From Tamaricihabitans halophyticus (lineage in GTDB: Bacteria; Actinomycetota; Actinomycetes; Mycobacteriales; Pseudonocardiaceae), in contig NZ_SLXQ01000012.1 of assembly GCF_004340875.1 (NCBI RefSeq), positions 1 through 64,000 on the forward strand: a DNA stretch of 64,000 bases. The letters run 5' to 3'. The position numbers and the translations under genes are program-made. Below are positions 57,477-64,000 of this stretch, in pieces; positions within the stretch are counted from its first letter, which is position 1; every line of letters starts with the position of its first letter. The notes below the pieces were generated by a model. The model searched no databases and was not told where the DNA came from. It saw nothing but the letters and a program-made list of their open reading frames with translations.

Positions 57477-58586
57477 ATGAAGATCGCCGTATATGGGGCC
57501 AGCGGATACACAGGAAAGCTGGTAGCGGCCGAAGTGGATCGACGCGGTTTCGATCTCGTCATGCTCGGACGTAACGAAACGCGATTGCGTGCGGCGGCCA
57601 ATGATCTGCGGATTCCCAAGCCCGAATTGCGTCCGGCAAGTTTGTCCGACCCAGAGGGGCTGCGTACCGCGCTCACTGGCTGCGACGTAGTTGTCAATTG
57701 CGCCGGACCGTTTACCGCTCTCGGTGAGTCCGTCGTCCATGCGGCGATAGCGGCTGGTTGTCATTATGTTGACACGGCAGGTGAGCAAGCCTATGTCAAA
57801 AAAGTATTCGACCTGTGTTCCGAGGATGCCACCGAAGCTAGGGTCTCGGTAGTTCCGTCTATGGGGTACGACATTTTGCCCGGTGATTTCATCGCGCATC
57901 TCACATGTCACGACATCGAACCAATTGAGCATTTAACCATCGCATACGCGGCGACTGGATTCGATATGACCCGAGGGACAATGCACTCCGCACTGCATAG
58001 CTTCCAGGGCCGTGATCTACGACTTGAACAGGGTGAGTGGCGCCAGACAGGGCTTCGATCTCACCGCGATTCTGTCCAGTTCCCTGGGCAACGAAAAGCC
58101 TCACCAATGATCAAGTTTCCGAGTGGCGAAATCGTGACGGTTCCACGGCACGTGGATGTTGCGAACATGGACATCGCGATCGATGCCTGTGCGCTCGTAC
58201 CGAGCAGATCTTTCGCTTCATTGAGCACCAGGATGGGTCCGATCATGGCACTTACGTTGCGCAGTCCTTTGCGAAGATTATTCGACGTACTGATCGACAG
58301 ACTACCCGAGGGGCCGAATGAGAGTAAACGTCGAAAATCGACGTTTACCGTTATGGCGATCGCACGCCGGAATGACGGTAGCGAAATTCGTGGAATCGTC
58401 TCTGGTCGAGACATCTACGGGTCTACCGCGGTGATGTGTGTTGAAGGCGCGCGGCGCTTAGCGACAGGTTCTTCCCCCGCAGGCGTGCTGGCACCCGCCC
58501 AAGCCTTCGACCCCACGGATTTTCTATGTTTTCTTAAGCCGTATGGGGTCGACTGGTCGGTTGGTGAAAAGCCCGTATGGACGTAG
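57477..58586 (+). CDS. Saccharopine dehydrogenase-like NADP-dependent reductase
   Basis: The 369-residue protein starts at ATG 57477 with AGGAGA upstream. The Rossmann motif is IAVYGASGYTGKLVAAEV, then DRRGFDLVMLGRNETRL. It fits the group that includes mycobacterial trans-acting enoyl reductases and saccharopine-dehydrogenase-like proteins. PVSMGYDILPGDFIAHL-type blocks (VVPSMGYDILPGDFIAHL) are also typical. The substrate is not known. It is the first gene of the catabolic cluster; the ligase gene follows after 100 bp. Confidence 0.82.
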   Translation: MKIAVYGASGYTGKLVAAEVDRRGFDLVMLGRNETRLRAAANDLRIPKPELRPASLSDPEGLRTALTGCDVVVNCAGPFTALGESVVHAAIAAGCHYVDTAGEQAYVKKVFDLCSEDATEARVSVVPSMGYDILPGDFIAHLTCHDIEPIEHLTIAYAATGFDMTRGTMHSALHSFQGRDLRLEQGEWRQTGLRSHRDSVQFPGQRKASPMIKFPSGEIVTVPRHVDVANMDIAIDACALVPSRSFASLSTRMGPIMALTLRSPLRRLFDVLIDRLPEGPNESKRRKSTFTVMAIARRNDGSEIRGIVSGRDIYGSTAVMCVEGARRLATGSSPAGVLAPAQAFDPTDFLCFLKPYGVDWSVGEKPVWT

Positions 58587-58686
58587 CGACCACGGCATTT
58601 GTCGGCTGCGGTGGAAACTGCAGATGCCGTACGTATGGCTTTTTGCCGTCCAATCATCATCCGCTTAGTACTGCCTTAGGAGATCC

Positions 58687-60291
58687 ATGATGACCTGGAT
58701 TCAGCCAGCTGATCTGCTTCCCCAAGTCTTGCGCCGACGGGCAAACAATGATCCGGACGAGTTGTTCTTGCGCCATGTCGACGGGAGTTCCGAGACGTAC
58801 GGTCAAACCTACGAAGCGAGTCTGCGTTGGGCAAACGCATTGTCTCGACTGGGAGTTACGCGAGGTGACAATGTTTTGCTCATGTTGCCCAACTCGTTTG
58901 AAGCCTATCATGCATGGCTCGGACTCTCGTGGGTTGGCGCTGTAGAAGTATCACTCAACACCGCCTATCAAGGCCGGATGCTTACCTACACCGTCGAAGC
59001 ATCCGACGCTAAAGTCATGCTCGTTTCACAAGAGTTGCTTCCTCGGGTTACTGACATAGCAGATCAGCTGGAAAAGCTCGAAACAATTGTGGTGGTCGAT
59101 GGCGAGAATGAAAGTGCGTCGACTGCCCAGCGCATCGTAAGCCGCGGAGATTTCTTCTACGATGTCGTAGCTGATCCAGATGTAGCGATCGAACCGCAGC
59201 CTTGGGACATCTGCTGTGTCATTTGGACATCCGGTACTACCGGTCCCTCGAAAGGGGTAATGCTGCCTTGGGCAGAGATGTATCGATTCAACGAAATTAT
59301 TACTAGCGTCACGGGTTCGGACGAGGTCTACTACCATTTCATGCCGCCTTTTCACATCGGTGGAAAACTGATCATTTCTGCTGCCGCCGAACAAGCTGGA
59401 TCAGTCGTGATCCGTCCAGTATTCAGTAGCAGCAAGTTTTGGGACGACGTACGGAACTTTGGTTGTACGCATGTCAATATTCAAGGTCCGATGGTGCGCA
59501 TGTTAATGAACGCCCCGGAAAATTCGAATGACCGGGACAATTCTCTGCGGACTATGGGATGCGCACCGCTTCCGGCAGATCTCGTCGATTTTCACGACCG
59601 GTTTGGTATTCGTGGAACGAACACGTACTATGGGATGACAGAAATTGGGCTACCGATAGCGTCACGTGGTTTTGATCTTGCCGACCTCAATTCGTGTGGA
59701 CGGCTCCGTGACGGTTACGAAGTACGGATCGTTGACGAGTATGACTACCCAGTTGCGGCAGGAGAAGTCGGTGAACTCATCGTCCGTGCGGATCACCCGT
59801 GGGTCATGAATGCCGGGTACTACGGAAGGCCACAGGAGACAGCGGAGTCCTGGCGGAATGGATGGTTTCACACCGGCGACGCCTTTCGGGTCGACAAGGA
59901 TGGAAACTTCTATTTCGTTGACCGGTTCAAGGACGCATTGCGTCGCCGGGGCGAAAATATCTCAAGTTTCGAAGTCGAGTCTCAGGTTGGCGAGCATCCA
60001 GACGTGTTGGAAACAGCTGCGGTCGCTGTGCCATCGGAGCTAGGTGAGGACGATGTGATGATCTACGTGGTACGCGGTCGGGACAGTGAACTCACCGAAC
60101 CGGAACTTCATGCCTGGCTGGTCGAACGGATGCCAAAGTTCATGCGGCCACGCTACATCGAGTTCCTGGACACGTTACCAAAAACGGATGCGACACTGCG
60201 AACAAAGAAAATCGAACTTCGTAATCGAGGGCTTTCGGTTAATGCGTGGGATTTCGAATCGGCCAATCCGGGCCTGGGGACGCGAAGTTAG
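58687..60291 (+). CDS. AMP-binding acyl-CoA ligase (catabolic cluster)
   Basis: The 534-residue protein has the P-loop TSGTTGPSKGVML, A5 region TYYGMTEIG, A7 WFHTGDAFRVDKDGNFYFVD with the adenylate-binding aspartate, RRRGENISSFEVE hinge and a C-terminal domain ending in TDATLRTKKIEL with the catalytic lysine. ATG 58687 has AGGAG four bases upstream. It resembles carnitine- or crotonobetaine-CoA ligase-like proteins and activates an acid for the CoA-dependent steps that follow. Confidence 0.9.
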   Translation: MMTWIQPADLLPQVLRRRANNDPDELFLRHVDGSSETYGQTYEASLRWANALSRLGVTRGDNVLLMLPNSFEAYHAWLGLSWVGAVEVSLNTAYQGRMLTYTVEASDAKVMLVSQELLPRVTDIADQLEKLETIVVVDGENESASTAQRIVSRGDFFYDVVADPDVAIEPQPWDICCVIWTSGTTGPSKGVMLPWAEMYRFNEIITSVTGSDEVYYHFMPPFHIGGKLIISAAAEQAGSVVIRPVFSSSKFWDDVRNFGCTHVNIQGPMVRMLMNAPENSNDRDNSLRTMGCAPLPADLVDFHDRFGIRGTNTYYGMTEIGLPIASRGFDLADLNSCGRLRDGYEVRIVDEYDYPVAAGEVGELIVRADHPWVMNAGYYGRPQETAESWRNGWFHTGDAFRVDKDGNFYFVDRFKDALRRRGENISSFEVESQVGEHPDVLETAAVAVPSELGEDDVMIYVVRGRDSELTEPELHAWLVERMPKFMRPRYIEFLDTLPKTDATLRTKKIELRNRGLSVNAWDFESANPGLGTRS

Positions 60292-60347
60292 TTACCTTGA
60301 TCTTCTGTTGGAAAATCTGTGATAGCGCAAAAGAATTAGGAGTGACG

Positions 60348-61217
60348 ATGCCGAACACTGCCATACTCGGCGAGGGATATGCCTACACCGAATGTCCACG
60401 CTGGCATAACGGCAGGCTGTGGTTCGTCGATATGCATCTGAACCAAGTTATTGCAATCGACCCGACGGATGGGAAACGCGAGGTCGTTACTGAAGTCCCC
60501 GGACGTACCGGAGGGATCGGCTGGCTTCCAGACGGAAGGCTGCTTGTGGTGCAACAAGACGCTCGTAAGATATTTCGACTCGAGAATAGCGGTCTAGTTT
60601 TGCATGCGGATCTGTCGGCCGAGGTGCCCAGCATGCTGAACGACATGTGGGTTGATTCAAACGGTCACGCGTGGGTTGGCGAGATGGGTTTTGATCCGCA
60701 CGAGTTCCTTGCCCGACCTGAGGTGGTCGCGGCGCTTACCGCTGAGACGGTTGAAGGTCCCTTGCAGGCCCCGGCGACGAGCCGTGTTTTCGTGGTCAAG
60801 CCCGATGGGTCGTGGCGGGTTGCGGCGAGCGATTTCGTTTTCACAAACGGGGTCGTCATCGATGAGAAGCGACGAAAGCTTATCGTGGCGGAAACGATCG
60901 GTGCGCGGCTTTCGATCTTCGATATTGTCGACGGAGAAACGCTCCAGAATCGACGGGTATGGTCACTCGGATTCGCCCCGGACGGAATCGCTCTTGATGC
61001 AGGCGGCGGAGTCTGGGTCGCCGATCCGATGCACATGTGCGCCAGGCATATAGTCGAAGGCACGGAGATTGCCAGGGTCTCGACCGAACAACTCTGCCTT
61101 GCCTGTGCGGTGGGCGGGCCAAAAGGCGACACTTTGTATCTGTGTACCTCGCCGACCACCGAAGTGGAGCAGGGCCTCGCTCTTTTGGGTTCCCGGATTG
61201 AGGCGCGTTCAATCTAG
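60348..61217 (+). CDS. SMP-30/gluconolactonase-like protein
   Basis: This 289-residue beta-propeller starts at ATG 60348 with TTAGGAG upstream. Conserved blocks are YTECPRWHNGRLWFVDMHLN, LNDMWVDSNGHAWVGEMGFD and FTNGVVIDEKRRKLIVAET, which carry the divalent-metal glutamate, asparagines and aspartate of SMP-30 lactonases. It probably opens a lactone or ester in the pathway. Length is normal. Confidence 0.85.
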   Translation: MPNTAILGEGYAYTECPRWHNGRLWFVDMHLNQVIAIDPTDGKREVVTEVPGRTGGIGWLPDGRLLVVQQDARKIFRLENSGLVLHADLSAEVPSMLNDMWVDSNGHAWVGEMGFDPHEFLARPEVVAALTAETVEGPLQAPATSRVFVVKPDGSWRVAASDFVFTNGVVIDEKRRKLIVAETIGARLSIFDIVDGETLQNRRVWSLGFAPDGIALDAGGGVWVADPMHMCARHIVEGTEIARVSTEQLCLACAVGGPKGDTLYLCTSPTTEVEQGLALLGSRIEARSI

Positions 61218-61285
61218 AACGATGTGGCAGTGAGCGCGCTTGTTTGGACGATGCCACCTTATTGGAACTGGCAATTCGGTTGATC

Positions 61286-62536
61286 ATGAAAACGAATGGA
61301 TGTGTAACGGTGGCGAAACCAGGACCATTATCCGGTGTGCGGATCGTTGAGATAGCTGGTATTGGCCCAGGTCCGTTCGCGGGAATGGCGTTGGCTGATC
61401 TTGGCGCGGACGTTATCCGGATCGACCGCCCGAGCGGTGCGGAGCCGCCAGTTCCGGCCGAGCGGGACATCCTGAATCGTGGCAGGCCATCCGTAGTTGT
61501 AGATCTCCAAGACAGTCGCGGCGTCGCACTACTTCTCAAATTGGTGGAACGCGCCGATATTTTAACTGAAGGGTTTCGCCCTGGCGTAGCAGAGCGCCTC
61601 GGATTCGGCCCCGATCGTTGCATGGAACGAAACCCCTCGCTTGTCTATGGTCGCGTGACAGGATGGGGCCAGGATGGACCATTGGCTTCGACCGCAGGTC
61701 ACGACATCAACTACATCGCTCTGTCGGGAGTTCTTGACGCGATCGGACGAGATGGCGGGCCGCCGCAGATTCCGCTTAATGTCATCGGTGATTTTGCCGG
61801 CGGCGGACTTTATCTCGTAATGGGGGTACTGGCCGCGCTGACCCACGCCCGCGCGACAGGAGAAGGGCAAGTGGTCGACGCGGCAATTTCAGATGGTGTT
61901 GCTCACTTGCTCGCGATGACGACGTCATTGTGGAACAACGGCATGTGGAGTGGCGAACGGGGAACCAACATCCTTGACTCTGGAGCTCCGTTCTATGACG
62001 TTTACGCGACGGCGGACGGTCGGTATATGGCGGTAGGTGCGTTTGAGCGGCGGTTCTACACCGTGCTGACGAATACGCTAGGTATTGAGGAGAATATCGA
62101 TCATTATAATCGCGATAACTGGCCGATGTTGCGCACGAAGATGGCGGAGAGGTTTGCCCAGCGAACGCAGGCCGAGTGGTGCGATATTTTTTCCGGTACC
62201 GACGCGTGCGTTACCCCGGTGGTGCCGTTCGCGGAAGCCGCGACGTACGGGCACAATGCCCGTCGCCAAACCTACGTGAAGCGTTGGGGAATGACTCAAC
62301 CCGCACCGGCGCCGCGGTTTTCTCGCACGCCCAGCAGTCTCACGACGCCACCCGCCAAGCCAGGAAGTCAGACAGCAGAAACGCTGGCTGCCTGGGGAGT
62401 CAGTGACATCGATGAACTTCTGGAGCGCGGCATCGTGGGGAACGCTACTGAGTTGCCGGTCGACGGCGCCACTGACTTCACGGAAAACGTCGGCATCAAA
62501 CGGAATGTTGGCGATGCGGCTAACACTGGTTTCTGA
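61286..62536 (+). CDS. CaiB/BaiF CoA-transferase family protein (AMACR-like)
   Basis: The 416-residue protein contains VEIAGIGPGPFAGMALADLG, GPLASTAGHDINYIALSGVL with the conserved catalytic-position aspartate, and ILDSGAPFYDVYATADGRYM, which resemble alpha-methylacyl-CoA racemases more than CoA-transferases. ATG 61286 is used, with no strong ribosome site; GTG 61310 is possible. Epimerising an alpha-methyl acyl-CoA would set up the acyl-CoA dehydrogenase step encoded downstream. Confidence 0.88.
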   Translation: MKTNGCVTVAKPGPLSGVRIVEIAGIGPGPFAGMALADLGADVIRIDRPSGAEPPVPAERDILNRGRPSVVVDLQDSRGVALLLKLVERADILTEGFRPGVAERLGFGPDRCMERNPSLVYGRVTGWGQDGPLASTAGHDINYIALSGVLDAIGRDGGPPQIPLNVIGDFAGGGLYLVMGVLAALTHARATGEGQVVDAAISDGVAHLLAMTTSLWNNGMWSGERGTNILDSGAPFYDVYATADGRYMAVGAFERRFYTVLTNTLGIEENIDHYNRDNWPMLRTKMAERFAQRTQAEWCDIFSGTDACVTPVVPFAEAATYGHNARRQTYVKRWGMTQPAPAPRFSRTPSSLTTPPAKPGSQTAETLAAWGVSDIDELLERGIVGNATELPVDGATDFTENVGIKRNVGDAANTGF

Positions 62537-62724
62537 TCGATGGGATTGGACCAGGTCTGAATCCGGGATCGTTGAGATACCGTAATTTTATCGAGATTCG
62601 GTTGAGATGCAAGGGCATTTTCGAATGTCTTGCCGGCTCAACAGTCGATTTCAGGCCGATCTCGATCGGCCCAAGAAGTCCGAGTCGGTAACCCATAAGG
62701 AGACCAGACAACGAAGGGAAGACT

Positions 62725-63549
62725 GTGGAACGAGCAGTCGTCGGTAGCACGCCGCTACCCACTGATTCGGCCGCATTATTGGATCTCGAAGGCAGGGTCG
62801 CTGTCGTAACCGGGGCCTCTAGGGGTATAGGGAAGGCGACGGCCGAGATTTTCGCTCGGATGGGTGCCGGAGTGGCGCTGGTTTCGCGTCGCGAGGAGAT
62901 GCTAGCTGACGCGGCCGGGGAACTCGTCGATAAGGGTGCTACTGGAGCTGTGCGCTACTACGTCGCCAACGCTGGCGAGCCGGATCAGGTTGAGGAAACG
63001 GTTCAAACGATTCTTGCCGATTTCGGTCATATCGACATTCTGATCAACAACGCGGCGACTAATCCGTACTATGGTCGTCTCACCGGGTTGGACTTCTCTC
63101 GGGCAGCGAAAACCGCGCAGGTTAACCTGATCGGCCCAGTCATGTGGACTCGACATGCGTGGGCGGCTTCGATGCGCGCGCACGGTGGCGCTGTGGTGAA
63201 CGTTGCGTCCCTTGGTGCCTACACCGTTGAGCGAGGTGCGGGTTTTTACGCGGCGACGAAGGCGGCGTTGGTCAATCTCACCAAGCAGTTGGCTGCCGAG
63301 CTAGGACCGTGCGTCCGAGTCAACGCCATTGCCCCTGGATTGGTTAAGACGGATATGGCACGGGTGTTGTGGGAAGGCAAAGAAGACGAGATCGCTTCTG
63401 CTTTACCGGCGCGCCGTCTTGGTATACCTGCCGATATCGCTCAGGCGACGTTGTTTCTGGTCAGTGATGCGGCCTCGTGGATCACCGGTCATACCCTCGT
63501 GGTCGATGGTGGTGCCCTGGCGATGCCGCTGATCGGCATGGACCACTAG
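62725..63549 (+). CDS. Short-chain dehydrogenase/reductase (SDR)
   Basis: This 274-residue classical SDR starts at GTG 62725. The NAD(P) loop is VTGASRGIGKATAEIF, NNAAT follows, and the catalytic serine and YxxxK are in NVASLGAY and FYAATKAALVN. It carries the PG/T motif APGLVKTDMAR. It may oxidise or reduce a 3-hydroxy/keto acyl-CoA intermediate. The 188-bp gap before it holds no gene. It precedes the acyl-CoA dehydrogenase by about 100 bp. Confidence 0.92.
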   Translation: MERAVVGSTPLPTDSAALLDLEGRVAVVTGASRGIGKATAEIFARMGAGVALVSRREEMLADAAGELVDKGATGAVRYYVANAGEPDQVEETVQTILADFGHIDILINNAATNPYYGRLTGLDFSRAAKTAQVNLIGPVMWTRHAWAASMRAHGGAVVNVASLGAYTVERGAGFYAATKAALVNLTKQLAAELGPCVRVNAIAPGLVKTDMARVLWEGKEDEIASALPARRLGIPADIAQATLFLVSDAASWITGHTLVVDGGALAMPLIGMDH

Positions 63550-63653
63550 TGATTCCTGGGGTCGCACGTTTGGTGCATGCCCGCGCGGGATCGAGATTGC
63601 TTTCTGTCATTTTCGAATAGTTCCTCCGAGGCTGACACGAGGAAGGGATACAC

Positions 63654-64000
63654 GTGACGTTCGGTTACTCAGAAAGATCAGCGGATCTACAGGAACAGGT
63701 AAGCCAGTTCATGAAAGAACTGGTTTACCCTGCCGAGAAGACCTACGACGAACAGCTGCGCCTGGCCGGCGACCCGCATTTGCAGCCGCAGGTGATGGAG
63801 GAGCTCAAGGCGCAGGCACGAGAACGCGGTCTGTGGAACCTCTTTCACCCGCATCGCGACTGGGGGGCCGGACTTAGCAATGTGGACTACGCGCCCTTGG
63901 CTGAGATTACCGGTCGTAGCCTGATCGGCCCGGAGGTATTCAACTGTTCGGCACCCGACACGGGAAATATGGAGATTCTCACTCTGTTCGGTTCGGAGGA
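63654..64000 (+). CDS. Acyl-CoA dehydrogenase, N-terminal part, cut by window edge
   Basis: The frame opens at GTG 63654, with GAGGAAGGG upstream, and stays open to the window end (115 codons seen). The protein begins VTFGYSERSADLQEQVSQF and contains WNLFHPHRDWGAGLSNVDYA and NCSAPDTGNMEILTLFGSE. This is the N-terminal domain of the ACAD11-like subgroup of acyl-CoA dehydrogenases. It would insert a double bond into the acyl-CoA made upstream. The flavin-binding and catalytic-glutamate parts are outside the window. Confidence 0.88.
   Translation, partial: MTFGYSERSADLQEQVSQFMKELVYPAEKTYDEQLRLAGDPHLQPQVMEELKAQARERGLWNLFHPHRDWGAGLSNVDYAPLAEITGRSLIGPEVFNCSAPDTGNMEILTLFGSE

Noticed and set aside
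1-64000. CRISPR arrays, tRNA or rRNA genes
   Set aside because: No regularly spaced direct repeats with unique spacers, no cloverleaf with a conserved T-loop and no rRNA core sequences were recognised by eye.

Overview
The window comes from a high-GC actinomycete. This shows in the GC-rich third codon positions, EspC-type type VII secretion substrates, a mycothiol-dependent-enzyme (maleylpyruvate isomerase-like) protein, a Methyltransf_19 protein, many GTG and TTG starts and leaderless-looking promoters. A Pseudonocardiaceae-like genus is my best guess, but it is inferred from gene content and not from a search. I recognised no rRNA, tRNA or CRISPR array. One housekeeping gene, argS, anchors the region to the chromosome. 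Most of the rest is a string of small catabolic or transport modules, each with its own regulator.

Left edge (1-2.8 kb): the 3' part of an IS256-family element has cut into the second gene of a two-gene type VII secretion-substrate operon. A YjiH-like membrane protein follows. 3-10.7 kb: an orphan PASTA protein, an ABC-class ATPase, a UbiB/AarF kinase, an AlkB-type dioxygenase behind a good LexA box, two tandemly duplicated secreted serine hydrolases and a GNAT acetyltransferase. 10.7-17 kb: an operon of fused UreAB, UreC, an MHS-type transporter and an FAD oxidase, divergent from a PucR regulator. No urease accessory genes are present and the urease flap cysteine is replaced. 17-28.3 kb: an arylsulfatase with its formylglycine-generating enzyme, divergent from two unknown proteins, a family-5 binding protein, a LacI regulator and a complete Dpp-type ABC importer. 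This looks like a sulfated-compound uptake and desulfation locus.

28.4-34.8 kb: an MHS transporter with an acyl-CoA ligase, then LysR, an arginase-family hydrolase and an SSS symporter. 34.9-38.5 kb: a secreted repeat-bearing protein, a second PucR regulator and a methyltransferase. 38.5-44.6 kb: an MHS transporter, a GntR regulator and hyuA-hyuB, linked by two copies of the same 13-bp palindrome, which defines a probable regulon. 44.6-49 kb: argS, an enoyl-CoA hydratase, a small membrane protein and an aminotransferase. 49.1-53.7 kb: a tightly packed six-gene unit (TetR, two SMR efflux subunits, an unknown protein, a cytochrome P450, an aspartase/fumarase-superfamily lyase) behind a 30-bp palindromic operator. 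This is the best candidate for an undescribed pathway. 53.7-56.1 kb: an ArsR/SRPBCC/mycothiol-enzyme operon and a methyltransferase.

56.2-64 kb: base composition drops visibly. An AraC regulator diverges from a CoA-dependent catabolic cluster (saccharopine-dehydrogenase-like reductase, acyl-CoA ligase, SMP-30 lactonase-like protein, CaiB/BaiF CoA-transferase or racemase, SDR, acyl-CoA dehydrogenase) that runs off the right edge.

Two window-wide patterns stand out. A related hairpin of about 26 bp recurs at the ends of five unrelated genes, and five convergent gene pairs overlap at their stop codons.
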